A stretch of DNA of 64,000 bases from contig NZ_CP019724.1 of assembly GCF_002005225.1 (NCBI RefSeq), positions 1 to 64,000 of the forward strand, read 5' to 3'. Positions 35,181 to 44,233 of this stretch are shown here, in pieces. Below the pieces are notes generated by a model. That model saw only the letters and a program-made list of their open reading frames with translations. It was not told the origin of the DNA and searched no databases. Position numbers and translations under genes: made by a program. Source of the stretch: Streptomyces pactum (GTDB taxonomy: Bacteria > Actinomycetota > Actinomycetes > Streptomycetales > Streptomycetaceae). The first letter of the stretch is position 1. The number at the start of each line of letters is the position of its first letter.

Positions 35181-37282
35181 CAGGCCTCCTGCCGGGTGAT
35201 GGCGTGGGTGGCCCTTCCAGCGTCCCGAAGGGTGAGGAGTTCCTCCTCGGTGGTGGGAGCGGTGACGGGGCCGGTGAGGTGGCCGCGCAGAAGGTAGTCG
35301 CCGGGCTGGTGGTGATAGGGCCAGTTCTGGTGCTGGGTGAGGTAGAGGGCATCGGTACGGAAGGCGACGACGGTGCCGGGCGGGGTGTGCAGGGCTCCGG
35401 CGTAGGCGTTGTCGTCGCGGTGGCGCTGGCTGAGGAGGGCAGCGCGGGCACCGGACCAGATGGCGGCGGCCCATTCTGGGTGGGCGTTGGGGTCACGGCT
35501 GAAGCCGGTGGGGCGCTGCCAGGTGATCTGCTCGTCGTCGAAGCCGATGATCTCAGCGTCCGGGGGCAGGTCGCGTTCCATGGTGCGGGGAGTGGTGCCG
35601 GTGACCATGCGGGGACGCTGGGCGAAGGAGCCGATGCCGTACAGGAGGATGGCGCGTACGGCGCGGGAGGCGAGGTGGGCGGCGCGGGCCTGCTGGGGGT
35701 CGCCGTGGATCTGGGCCTGGGCGGTGAGGTTGGTCCAGGTGTCTTTGAGTTTCTTGGCCCAGTCGTCGAGGGGCTTGCCGTCTTCCCAGAGGATGCCGTC
35801 GAGGATTTCGATCTTCCACGGCTGAAGGGGGTTGGTCAGGGCGGTGTGGAGTTCGGGGCCACCGGCCCAGGTGGTGAAGGTGGTGCCGGCAGTGGCGGGG
35901 TAGTGCCAGGCCCGGTCGCCCGGGGCAGGCGCCGGGAGGAGGCCGACGTGGTTCCAGCCGTCGGGCACGGTGACGCGGACGTGCCAGTGGCCGCAGCCGT
36001 ACAGGGCGCGGATCTGTTCCTTCTCACTCCAGGAGGCGAAGGTGGCGGAGGGGATGCGGCGGGGGGTGCCGACCGGGGATTTCCAGGTGTGTTTGGCGTA
36101 GGCGAAGGTACGGTCGTATTCGACCAGTGCGGGAAGCTGTTCAGGTACGCGGGGCGGGGCGATGAGTTCGTTGCGGCCCTGGCCGGCGGTGGCGTGGAGC
36201 AGGCCGCGCAGTTCTTCGGACAGGACGGGGAAGCCGTCAGCGTGCTGGCCGCGTTGGGGGATGGTGCGGGTCCACAGGTCGCGGCCGGTCTGCGAGGGGG
36301 AGCCCATGAGGACGGCGTCGTTCCAGTGGCGGCGCAGGGCCTGCCACAGGAGGACGAAGGCGTCGCGGACGGTGGCGGGGGTGTCGTTGGTGTCGAGGTC
36401 GAACCACTCCCCCACCGAGCGGATTTCGACGTGGGTGGTGCCGTCGTTGCTCTGGTAGCGGCCGACGGGGTTGCGGGCGTGGACGAAGTGTCCGGCCATG
36501 CGGTCGCGGCCGCGGCCGGTGTCGGTGCGCCAGCCGGGGGTGGGGGCGTTCAGCCAGGCGGTGACTGCGTCGCGGAGGTAGGGGTAGCGGTCTGCCTCGC
36601 GGTGCCAGGGGTCTCCGGCGGTGATGTAGATCCGCTCCACGCCGTCGGGGACGGTGTGGAAGACGGCGGTGAGGATGTCCGCTGCTGAGCGGCCTGCGAG
36701 GTCCAGGTGGTGGGTCTGGTGGCGATGCACGAGGACGCCGGTGGCGGTGTCGAGGAAGACGGTGGACCGTGCCTGCTGCGTGAAGCTCGGTCGTGTGGAG
36801 GCCAGGTCCGCGGTGTGGGAGAACCAGGCGTCGCCCACTTCTCCTGGAGGAAGGGTCGGCAGGGTCCGTGGCGTGTCCGGTGCCTCGGGCGGGGCCGGGG
36901 CACCGACCGGTTCTGTGAACTTCTGCGGAGGCGGCGGGGTGGGCGGTGCGTTGTTCGTTGCGGGGGCTGCTGTCTGCGGGTGAACCACCGGCCGGTCGTC
37001 GGTCTCGTGCATGGTGGCTTCGGAGGGTGTGGTGGGCTCTAGGGCCTCGCGGGCGGCAAGGTCGTCTGGGGCCAACTCGGGGGCGAGGGCGACGATGTCG
37101 GCGACGCTCATCCCGGCTGCTGGGGCGATGCGTTCGGCCTTGGCTTTGCCGTAGGCCGCCACGCGGGTGATCCGCTGGTCGCGGTCGGTTTCCAGCTTTG
37201 CCAGCTCTGTCCGCAGCTTCTTGATCTTGTCTCGCACGGTGCGCAGTTCGGCAAGCGCGGCGTTGTAGCTCTGTGCGTCCAT
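35180..37282 (-). CDS. 700-residue protein with divergent family-B DNA polymerase-like motifs
   Basis: Residues 1-60 form a coiled coil (TVRDKIKKLRTELAKLETDR), 100-150 is Pro-rich. From about 320 the order of elements resembles protein-primed family-B polymerases: ATAGQGRNELIAPP (364-377; compare the GGR-E region), VEYDRTFAYAKHTW with Asp390 (motif A position), ASRAVRAILLYGIGSFAQR (538-556; motif B position, Arg in place of the usual Lys), and VVAFRTDALYLT with Asp644 (motif C position). The exonuclease domain is not obvious. GGAGGAAACCCG precedes the ATG at 37282. Upstream is an HTH gene, downstream a coupled HTH protein. If the reading is right this is a replication or telomere-type polymerase, or a catalytically altered relative; otherwise it is a large unknown plasmid protein. 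Confidence 0.55.
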   Translation of the reverse strand: MDAQSYNAALAELRTVRDKIKKLRTELAKLETDRDQRITRVAAYGKAKAERIAPAAGMSVADIVALAPELAPDDLAAREALEPTTPSEATMHETDDRPVVHPQTAAPATNNAPPTPPPPQKFTEPVGAPAPPEAPDTPRTLPTLPPGEVGDAWFSHTADLASTRPSFTQQARSTVFLDTATGVLVHRHQTHHLDLAGRSAADILTAVFHTVPDGVERIYITAGDPWHREADRYPYLRDAVTAWLNAPTPGWRTDTGRGRDRMAGHFVHARNPVGRYQSNDGTTHVEIRSVGEWFDLDTNDTPATVRDAFVLLWQALRRHWNDAVLMGSPSQTGRDLWTRTIPQRGQHADGFPVLSEELRGLLHATAGQGRNELIAPPRVPEQLPALVEYDRTFAYAKHTWKSPVGTPRRIPSATFASWSEKEQIRALYGCGHWHVRVTVPDGWNHVGLLPAPAPGDRAWHYPATAGTTFTTWAGGPELHTALTNPLQPWKIEILDGILWEDGKPLDDWAKKLKDTWTNLTAQAQIHGDPQQARAAHLASRAVRAILLYGIGSFAQRPRMVTGTTPRTMERDLPPDAEIIGFDDEQITWQRPTGFSRDPNAHPEWAAAIWSGARAALLSQRHRDDNAYAGALHTPPGTVVAFRTDALYLTQHQNWPYHHQPGDYLLRGHLTGPVTAPTTEEELLTLRDAGRATHAITRQEA

Positions 37283-37303
37283 CGGGTTTCCTCCGGGCCG
37301 GGC

Positions 37304-37900
37304 TCAGGCTGTGGCGTTTGCCGGGACGTAGGCGACCGCGCCGCCAGAGTGTGAGACGAGGCGGGTGCCCAGCAGCAGTCCGGCAAGGTGAGGGTCGTCG
37401 TTGACGTGGGACGTCATGACGGTGTGCGGAGTGACCAGGTCGGTGACGTAGCCGGCGAGGCGGGCCTTGGGGAACGCGTGGCGGCCCTGGGTGTTCTTCT
37501 CCCACTGTTGAAGGCCGGTCAGTACGGCCACGACGTAACCGGACAGGGTGACCGGCAGCACCTGTCCGGCTGCTACTGCGGCGGGATCACAGCGCCACCA
37601 GCCGCGCAGAGCGCTGAGTAGGTCATCTGGTGCGAGGAAGGAGGAGAACCCCGTCCAGGCACGGTCGGGTTCCTTGGCTGGCTGGACGGTGTCGACACGC
37701 AGGACGGCGACCTCTGGGGAGTCCAGCTGATCGAGGGGGGCGTGGTGGCGGGTACTGAGTGCTTGGACGGCCTCTAGCGGGACCATGACGCGGACACCGC
37801 GCCGGGACAGGCCGGGTAGGAGCTCCGCGCGCACGAGGCGCCGGAAAGTGGTGATGGCACAGCCGAGTTCTTCCGCTGCCTGGCCTGTCGTCAGTAGCAT
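37304..37900 (-). CDS. Excisionase/MerR-like helix-turn-helix protein
   Basis: 198 residues. N-terminal winged HTH MLLTTGQAAEELGCAITTFR then RLVRAELLPGLSRRGVRVMV, as in excisionase-type DNA-binding proteins. The rest, including DLLSALRGWWRCDPAAVAAG and VTLSGYVVAVLTGLQQWEKN, is unrecognised. The ATG at 37900 has AAGG before it, better than an ATG 15 bases upstream. First gene of the operon with the polymerase-like and HTH genes; 21 bases separate it from the next start. Confidence 0.7.
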   Translation of the reverse strand: MLLTTGQAAEELGCAITTFRRLVRAELLPGLSRRGVRVMVPLEAVQALSTRHHAPLDQLDSPEVAVLRVDTVQPAKEPDRAWTGFSSFLAPDDLLSALRGWWRCDPAAVAAGQVLPVTLSGYVVAVLTGLQQWEKNTQGRHAFPKARLAGYVTDLVTPHTVMTSHVNDDPHLAGLLLGTRLVSHSGGAVAYVPANATA

Positions 37901-38483
37901 CGCACACCCTTGCATGCCAGATCACATATTTGATTTGGGATGCTAGTGATCACCCGGACAGGAGTCAAAGCCCGGCGACGACGATGCGGAACACAGAAGG
38001 CCGTCGCCGGACTCATCTGTTCCTGGCGCACGGTCCAGGCATCCGCTCAGGCCCGCACCGGGCCCCGGCCCGTGGGGGCGGAGTGTCTTGCCAGCAAGCA
38101 GGTCCTGCGGCTTCGTCGGTGGTCCGAATGATGTCGCCTCCAAGTGCGTGATCGGGAGGGTGGTCTGAGCCCGCTCGGGCAAAGAGCACTGCGGCCGTTC
38201 ACGTCGACGGTGGTCCCGGCTTCGACGTCAGGAACCCGATGATCTCGCGCCCTGAGGCTCCGCCCCGACCAGGCCCGAGCCTGGGCCTGGGAAGTGCAGT
38301 CGGTGCAGACCGTCGCGAAAGTTGCCGCAGATGGCGGGAAACCCGCGAAGTCGTTCGATCGAGTGTTGGCAAGGCGAACTCAGACCCATCCCTCGAACGT
38401 ATGCACTGGCTTCTCGTTCATCCTGGGCGCCGAGGCGGCGCGGCCCGGCCTGCAGACCGTATGCGGCTGGCAGCCTCCAGCGC
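37901..38483. other. Intergenic region, about 580 bases
   Basis: Divergent region between the HTH operon (minus) and the 472-residue gene (plus). Slightly A/T-rich just upstream of 37901, where the operon promoter would lie. No tRNA, repeat array or coding frame supported. Confidence 0.4.
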
Positions 38484-39902
38484 ATGTCCTCTAGCTTTCA
38501 TGACTCTGTGTGGCCTGATGGTGCGATTGATGCTTCCTCCGCGCGGCGGGCCCTGTGGAGCGTGCGTTCGTGCGAGGTTTCGACGATCGCGTGCCCCACT
38601 TGCGGGGCAGCGAGGCGTCAGGCGTGCCGCACTTTGCGGGACCGGCCCACGCGGGCCCTGCACCGCAGCCGCACCGTCCGCTATCTGAAGATGCGCTTCG
38701 CCCTGGATCTGGTCGAGCCGCATGTCCGGCCAGTTCGCCACCGGACCGGACCCGTACTCGCGGGCGCTGGACTGGAGGCGACTCGGGTACCGCACCCGCA
38801 GCCGTGGCGGCTTCCGATGCAGGAAGTGGCGGACCTGGTCCATGTGAGTTTCCTCGACCTGGCCAAGGTCGTAACGGCGCATGCATGTGGGCTCCGGCGG
38901 ACCGGCCTGGATGAGCTGCTCTTCGGCCCGGACTGCATCCAGCAGAGCATCGACGCCCTCACCTATGCGATGCACGACCGGCAGATCCGACGTGAGATGT
39001 ACGTCCTGGGCGGCGGCCGCTCGGAAGAGGGCGAGTTGTTGGCGGCACAGTGGCGGTCTGTGCGTGGCCGGCTGCGCGATGCCGAAAGGCTCCTCAAGGA
39101 GCAACGCGTGGCGGATCTTACGGCTGCGGGCATTCTGCCCTTCCCGACAGCAACCAGCGATCCACGGCGTCTGGCGCGGATGTGGCTGGGCCGCTACCTC
39201 CCCGATGAGAAGGAAGCCTTGGTGCGTGGCTTCGCGGCAGAGGCGGGAGTGGCGCCCTCGGCCACCGTTCATATCAGGTCCATTCCGGAGAAGATCAAGC
39301 GGTGCATCGACAACGGGTGGCTTGTCGCGCCACTCACGGACGCGGTGGAGCAGTTACTCGAACTGGACAGGCGGGCCTTCCGGCAGCGTCTCATGGTCGA
39401 TGCCGGCCGGAACGACACTCGCGACGACGCACTGTGCCATCCGCTGCTGCTCAATCGATGGCGCGATCAACTCAACGAGGTCCTCGCCGACATCGCGCCG
39501 AGCGCAGAGAACTCGCATACCCGGCACCTTCATGACCTCACGCTCACGGGCACGGCACGAAGCGCCGCACAGCTCGAGCGACTCCACGGCCGCCGGCGCC
39601 TGTTTGCCGCGCTGCTGCAGCGACGCTCGGAATGCATCCGGCTGATCACTACGCTCAACGACGCCATGTCCCTGGCGGAACGCCGAGACCCCAGTTATGA
39701 GGTGCTGAAGAGGGCCGGGGCCCGGGCCTACGACGAGCTCGTCCGCCGTCACCCCGCCCTCTACCAGCTCATCCGCGCCCGCCTGGCTCCGTACGAGACT
39801 GGCCCGGGCCGCCTTGAGATCACGGGTTCACGTGCACGGCTCCGTGATCAGATCTTCGACGAACTCGACTGCCTGTCCACCTCCTCTAGACCCGGCTGCT
39901 AG
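38484..39902 (+). CDS. Unrecognised 472-residue protein with N-terminal zinc finger
   Basis: Starts MSSSFHDSVWPDGAIDASSA at 38484, though the ribosome site is poor and a later start is possible. Residues 36-65 hold IACPTCGAARRQACRTLRDR and ALHRSR, a Cys/His pattern like small zinc fingers of Streptomyces mobile genes. The remainder is mostly helical, with a repeated Arg/Leu-rich pattern (RSVRGRLRDAERLLKEQRVA; RLFAALLQRRSECIRLITTL) that could be coiled coil. The stop TAG at 39900-39902 lies within the CTAG target of an IS5-type element; its reading frame is intact. Confidence 0.6.
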   Translation: MSSSFHDSVWPDGAIDASSARRALWSVRSCEVSTIACPTCGAARRQACRTLRDRPTRALHRSRTVRYLKMRFALDLVEPHVRPVRHRTGPVLAGAGLEATRVPHPQPWRLPMQEVADLVHVSFLDLAKVVTAHACGLRRTGLDELLFGPDCIQQSIDALTYAMHDRQIRREMYVLGGGRSEEGELLAAQWRSVRGRLRDAERLLKEQRVADLTAAGILPFPTATSDPRRLARMWLGRYLPDEKEALVRGFAAEAGVAPSATVHIRSIPEKIKRCIDNGWLVAPLTDAVEQLLELDRRAFRQRLMVDAGRNDTRDDALCHPLLLNRWRDQLNEVLADIAPSAENSHTRHLHDLTLTGTARSAAQLERLHGRRRLFAALLQRRSECIRLITTLNDAMSLAERRDPSYEVLKRAGARAYDELVRRHPALYQLIRARLAPYETGPGRLEITGSRARLRDQIFDELDCLSTSSRPGC

Positions 39903-39920
39903 GCCGTGTCTGACAAATGA

Positions 39921-40810
39921 TCACGCTGTGGTGTCGCGGAGCCACAAGATGAGCGAGGCCAGGTGCAGTCCTGACTGATAGCGGACGGCGAGCTTGTCGA
40001 AGCGGGTCGCGATTGCGCGGAACTGCCTGAGTCGGTTGAAGCAGCGTTCGACCACGTTGCGGCCTTTGTACTGCTCTTTGTCGAAGGCCGGTGGTCGTCC
40101 GCCGCGGGTGCCGCGTCGCTTGCGGTTAGCCACCTGGTCTGATCGTTCGGGGATGGCGGCCCGGATGCCGCGTTTCCGAAGGCTGGCTCGGATGGCCCGT
40201 GAGGAATACGCCTTGTCGGCCAGCACCCGGTCGGGACGGCGTCGCGGCCTGCCGACCGTGGCGCGGGGTACCTTGATGGCGTCCAGTACCGCGTCGAACA
40301 TCGTGGAGTCGTTCACGTTCCCGGCGGTCACGACAAACGACAGGGGCAGGCCACGGCCGTCCGCTGCCAAGTGGACCTTTGTGGTCAGTCCGCCGCGGGA
40401 CCGGCCGAGGGCCTGCCGCGCCGCCGAGCGTTGTGGATCTTCCAGTTTGTCCCCGTCCAAGTCCCCTTTTTCCCGGCTCCGGCGGAGTGCTGGTGAGCCC
40501 GGTTGATGGTGGAGTCCACCGAAACTGTCCACTCCAGGCGGCCGACCGCATCGTCACGGACCTGAACGTGCTCCAGCAACCGGGCCCACGTGCCGTCGGC
40601 TTCCCACCGGGCGAACCGCTCGCAGACCGTCTGTCACGGCCCATAGCGCGTCGGCAGGTCCCGCCACGGAGCCCCGGTCCGCAAGCGCCACAGCACCCCG
40701 TCGATCACCTGCCGGTGGTCCCGCCACCGCCGCCCTCGACCATCCAGCGCCGGCAAGAGCGGAGCTATCCGCTCCCACGCCGCATCCGTCAACTCACCAC
40801 GACCAGCCAC
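39921..40810 (-). pseudogene. IS5-family transposase, two frames, with an internal stop
   Basis: The first frame starts at the GTG at 40810 (ELTDAAWERIAPLLPALDGR; VIDGVLWRLRTGAPWRDLP) and meets a TGA at about 40634 where the family has Trp (RYGP-stop-QTVCERFARW). Beyond the stop the same frame continues with LLEHVQVRDDAVGRLEWTVS and DSTINRAHQHSAG, then a -1 shift at an A5G4 run (40471-40463) leads to the second frame: QALGRSRGGLTTKVHLAADG and VLADKAYSSRAIRASLRKRG, ending LILWLRDTTA. The shift is a plausible programmed site; the TGA is a real lesion. Confidence 0.85.
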
Positions 40811-40814
40811 AAGA

Positions 40815-41213
40815 TCAAGTATGAGACTTCGCTGCATTGGGGCAGTCCACGACTTCAGCGAAGTAGGGCCAGCCGTTCACTTTGAGGTTCTGCACCGATG
40901 GCCGGGTGTCCAGAGCAGGCGCCGCGGCGTCGAGCAGGCGTCGAACCGTTCCGGGCTCGTAGAGGTTGAGCCAGGCGCGGTCCGGGAGGCGCACGACCGT
41001 GCCCGCCTCGAAGTGCGAGTTCGAAACGATTCTGTCCGGGCCCGGGGCAAAGACCAAGGCCAATCGACGTCGAACGCCCTGCGCCGTGACCTCTGGGAAG
41101 AGTGAAAGCGTCAGCCGGCAGTCAGCGTAGTCCGGTTTCACTCGCTGCCGGACAGTCCAACACCAGACAGCCTCGTCGACCACGAGGTGGCGGACACGTC
41201 GATCGTTCCCCAT
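40815..41213 (-). CDS. Passenger gene of the IS5-type element, unknown function
   Basis: 132 residues: HLVVDEAVWCWTVRQRVKPD, then CRLTLSLFPEVTAQGVRRRL, ALVFAPGPDRIVSNSHFEAG, RAWLNLYEPGTVRRLLDAAA and VQNLKVNGWPYFAEVVDC. Codon use is coding-like throughout and the gene ends five bases before the transposase GTG, so the two would share a transcript. I do not recognise a family. Since it lies inside the inverted ends it moves with the element; it may also be a captured 3'-truncated host gene. Confidence 0.6.
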   Translation of the reverse strand: MGNDRRVRHLVVDEAVWCWTVRQRVKPDYADCRLTLSLFPEVTAQGVRRRLALVFAPGPDRIVSNSHFEAGTVVRLPDRAWLNLYEPGTVRRLLDAAAPALDTRPSVQNLKVNGWPYFAEVVDCPNAAKSHT

Positions 41214-41431
41214 CGAGCCAGCGTAGATCGTTGGCCTGGACGAATGGCTTTTTTAGACGACGCGGTCACCCCCATCGTGATCGTTTGTCAGACGCGGCCT
41301 AGCCGCGGTCAGGTCAAGGAGGTCCCAGGAGTCACTGACTGCCACTGCCCATAGCCGTTCCCCATGTCAGCCAACGGGCCTGCACGAACTGAAGAGGGGC
41401 GGGTCTTGCGAGCCCCCGAGAAGGGATTGTC

Positions 41432-42004
41432 GTGGTAGGCACCGGGCAAGAAGCCGCGGGACTGGTCGGCGCTCCCGACGAGGTGACCGTGCGTGACCTG
41501 GCCCGTCTCCAGACGCAGGCACTGAGCGACTACCTGACCCGGCACGCCGGCAACGACTCCCTCGCAGAAAAGGCCCTGCTGTCCTGTGCCGCCAGCGGAT
41601 ACCGGTCGCGTGACGACTTCGACAACGTGCTGCGCCGCCACAGCTGTCCCGACACGGTGCTGCTCCGCCTCACCGAGCGCCTGCGCACCCGCCTTGGCGG
41701 CGGGCCTTCCTGGCGTGAGACCTGGACCCAACTGGTCCTGAGCAGAACGGGGGCCGATCCGGCACTCGTGCGCGCCCCGCCGGCCTGGACGGCGCTGCGC
41801 GCCCGGGGCGACTACCACGCAACCGCGCACGCCGCTGTGGTCACGGCCGTACGCGAGGCTCTGGGAAGTGACCAGGAGGCATGGGACCGCTTCGCGGCCT
41901 GCCCCGCCACTCACTCCGGCCCCACCGCCTGGCTGCGCCTGGGCGACTTGCTGGACGCAGCCGCCACAGGGAGCCCGTGGCCGAAGCCGCCGGGCAGCCG
42001 ATAA
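41432..42004 (+). CDS. Unrecognised 190-residue protein
   Basis: GTG at 41432 with GAAGGG shortly before. Features: VTVRDLARLQTQALSDYLTR, LRRHSCPDTVLLRLTERLRT and EAWDRFAACPATHSGPTAWL. Soluble, mostly helical, no motifs recognised. Before the IS insertion it would have lain about 130 bases after the 472-residue gene on the same strand, so it was probably the second gene of that unit; the element now separates them. Confidence 0.55.
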   Translation: MVGTGQEAAGLVGAPDEVTVRDLARLQTQALSDYLTRHAGNDSLAEKALLSCAASGYRSRDDFDNVLRRHSCPDTVLLRLTERLRTRLGGGPSWRETWTQLVLSRTGADPALVRAPPAWTALRARGDYHATAHAAVVTAVREALGSDQEAWDRFAACPATHSGPTAWLRLGDLLDAAATGSPWPKPPGSR

Positions 42005-42121
42005 GCCCCGCCATGGCCTCAACGGGCACGAGGCCCTCTCACCGAGCAGCAACGCGTGCCAGGTCTGCGCTGAATTCCCGCAATTCCGGCGACGGGCGTG
42101 GCGCAGACTTGACCAACTGCG

Positions 42122-43008
42122 CTACAAATCGGGCTTGTTTGGAAATGCAGGAGGGGGCATCAGCCCCGGCCCGCCCGGCTGCCACGGACCCGTGGCCTGA
42201 TCCGCCATGGCGAGAAACGCCGTGGCTCTATCGGTCGGAGCCAGGTAGGTGACCTCGGGCACCGTGACCGTGGCACCGTCGTCCATGTACAGGGAAATGG
42301 TGAAGGTGTAGATCCAGGGCATCGATCCCTCTCCGTACCGCTCGGCCCCACCGTGAACGCAACCCGCTCCTGAGCATGCGGCGGCAGGGTGTACTTCATT
42401 TTCCGGGGGATGACGGCTCCCTCGCGGGCTTCGGCCGGGATCTTGATGTCGTACTGCGCAGTGATGTCAGTCGGCCCGGCCCCGTAGCGGCAGAACACCT
42501 CAGCAGCGGAGACAAGGTTCACTTCGGCACGGGAGATCAGAACGGGATTGTCTGCGCTGTTCCTCAGCGTCGCGCTGACGACGGATGCGGGTACCCGAGC
42601 CTGTTCGGTGACTTGTCCGTCGAAGACCACATCGGCAGCGACGTTCTGCTCCCGGTGGACGTCCGAGTCGACCAGTTCGACCGCCGGCACCGGTTCGGGC
42701 TCAGGTTTGGGCTGCACGTCGGGCCAGAAGAGAAAGATCAGTCCGGCTACCCCAGCAATCGCCGTAACAACGGCGCCGACGATCTCGAGCATCCTTTTCT
42801 GCTTGTGCCAGAACCCTCCCTCCGGCTGCGGGCCGCTGTCCCCGGTTTCCGCTGCCGCCGCATCACCTTCCGGCCGTGTGGAGCCCTGACCGCCCTCATC
42901 GCTCGTTCGTCTGCCTGACCGCGGCCGCGCAGCGCTGCCGCTTGCCCCTTCCCCCGAAGGCCGACACTGCTCCCCCTCATGTAATCCGTCTGTCTCTCCA
43001 GAGCTCAT
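42122..43008 (-). pseudogene. Single-pass membrane protein with a one-base frameshift near its end
   Basis: ATG at 43008 preceded by GGGAGGAGAAGGGT. A charged, Gly/Ser-rich cytoplasmic stretch is followed by a membrane helix (MLEIVGAVVTAIAGVAGLIF) and an extracytoplasmic domain (AADVVFDGQVTEQARVPASV ... KYTLPPHAQERVAFTVG). At about 42338 a GGGG run appears one G short: the frame then turns to Arg/Pro-rich sequence, whereas the next frame continues RYGEGSMPWIYTFTISLYMD and VTVPEVTYLAPTDRATAFLA to a stop at 42122. Either a recent mutation or a homopolymer error; the repaired product would be about 295 residues. No family recognised. Confidence 0.65.
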
Positions 43009-43151
43009 ACCCTTCTCCTCCCTTGCCCCCATGGCAGCCATCCACCCACGCGTAGCCCAGCGACGGTTCCGCGCAAAAGACCATCACCGACCCGAACCCA
43101 GGTGGGGCCGGCGCCCTGCCAGGGTGCCTCGCGTACCCGCAGCCTTCGCCG

Positions 43152-43181
43152 CCGGGCAGTGCGTCCCAAGGCACTGCCCGG
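43152..43181 (-). terminator. Perfect 11-bp hairpin after the sigma-factor operon
   Basis: CCGGGCAGTGC and GCACTGCCCGG around an eight-base loop, 42 bases past the stop of the SigB-like gene in its direction of transcription. Position and strength fit a terminator. Confidence 0.8.
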
Positions 43182-43222
43182 GAGCGGGTAACGCGAGCAC
43201 GGAAGGTTCTGTATAGGGAAGT

Positions 43223-44233
43223 TCACTCCTCCGCAAGTAGCCTCTCTCGCAGCTGGGCCAGTGTGCGCGCCAGTAGCCGGGAGACGTGCATCTGGGAGAT
43301 GCCGATCTCCTGCGCGATCTGCGATTGGGTCATGTTGCCGAAGAAGCGCAGCAGCAGGATCCGCTTCTCGCGCGGCGGGAGGCTTTCCAGCAACGGCTTG
43401 AGGGACTCGCGGTACTCGACGCCCTCGAGTGCCTCTTCCTCGACTCCCAGGGTGTCCGCGACCGCCGGGGACTCGTCGTCGGTGTCGGGGACGTCCAACG
43501 ACAGTGTGGAGTACGCGTTCGCGGACTCCAGGCCCTCCAGGACTTCCTCCTCCGAGATCGACAGCTTCGTGGCCAGCTCGTGGACCGTGGGCGGTCGGCC
43601 TTGTTCCTGCGACAGCTCCGCAGTGGCCGTGGTGAGCGCAAGGCGCAGTTCCTGAAGGCGCCTGGGTACACGCACTGCCCAGCCCTTGTCACGGAAGTGG
43701 CGTTTGATCTCACCGACCACCGTCGGGGTCGCGTACGTGGAGAACTCCACGCCACGCTCCGGGTCGAAACGGTCGACCGACTTGATCAGACCGATGGTGG
43801 CGACCTGGGCGAGGTCGTCCAGCGGCTCATCGCGGTTGCGGAAGCGGCGTGCGAGGTGCTCCACGAGCGGCAGATACATCCGGACCAGCCGGTTGCGCAG
43901 CTCGGCGTACTCCGGGCTGCCGCCTTGCATCGCGCGCAGTTGGAGGAACATCGCTCGCGCGTCACTACGGTCGGCGTCGGACGACGTAGTGCGAAGGGGC
44001 TGCTGGGGGGTGGGCTGTGTCTTGGTCCGCCGCTTGACTCTGGCCAGCGCGGACTCGACGTCCTGGGCCGTGGCCATGAGCGATCCGATCGGTCCTTCAC
44101 TGGCCATGAGGGTTTCTCGCAGCGCGGCAATGTCGTCCTTGTCGTGGTGGTCGGCCCTCGCCGCCTTCCGCCCGCGACGGACCGCCCCCGCAGGCAGTGC
44201 GGCAACTTCATCCTCGTCGTGGTGGCCGGTCAT
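43223..44233 (-). CDS. SigB/SigF-family RNA polymerase sigma factor
   Basis: 336 residues. An N-terminal extension of about 100 residues with two His/Asp/Glu-rich copies (TGHHDEDEVAALPAG; DHHDKDDIAALRETL) precedes the sigma core: RLVRMYLPLVEHLARRFRNR, DEPLDDLAQVATIGLIKSVD and FDPERGVEFSTYATPTVVGE (region 2), AVRVPRRLQELRL and RPPTVHELATKLSISEEEVL (region 3), LPPREKRILLLRFFGNMTQS and QIAQEIGISQMHVSRLLART (region 4). Typical of the stress-type SigB/F/G/H group. Its ATG overlaps the ECF-like gene stop as TGATG. Such factors are normally held by an anti-sigma factor; none is adjacent here. Confidence 0.93.
   Translation of the reverse strand: MTGHHDEDEVAALPAGAVRRGRKAARADHHDKDDIAALRETLMASEGPIGSLMATAQDVESALARVKRRTKTQPTPQQPLRTTSSDADRSDARAMFLQLRAMQGGSPEYAELRNRLVRMYLPLVEHLARRFRNRDEPLDDLAQVATIGLIKSVDRFDPERGVEFSTYATPTVVGEIKRHFRDKGWAVRVPRRLQELRLALTTATAELSQEQGRPPTVHELATKLSISEEEVLEGLESANAYSTLSLDVPDTDDESPAVADTLGVEEEALEGVEYRESLKPLLESLPPREKRILLLRFFGNMTQSQIAQEIGISQMHVSRLLARTLAQLRERLLAEE

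Larger units (their letters stand above)
39903..41298 (-). mobile_element. IS5-family element carrying a passenger gene
   Basis: Inverted ends (GCCGTGTCTGACAAA at 39903; GCCGCGTCTGACAAA reading inward from 41298) flank 1396 bp, with CTAG at 39899-39902 and 41299-41302 as the direct target duplication. Inside are a two-frame transposase and, upstream of it on the same strand, a 132-residue non-transposase gene. Elements of this type are normally about 0.85-0.95 kb, so the extra 0.45 kb is the passenger. The whole unit seems to have inserted as one piece because the duplication encloses both parts. Confidence 0.82.

Noticed and set aside
34458..37282. Direct assignment as the Tap-Tpg telomere operon
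   Set aside because: Layout is similar but I see no convincing sequence similarity to Tap or Tpg, so it is kept as an analogy only.
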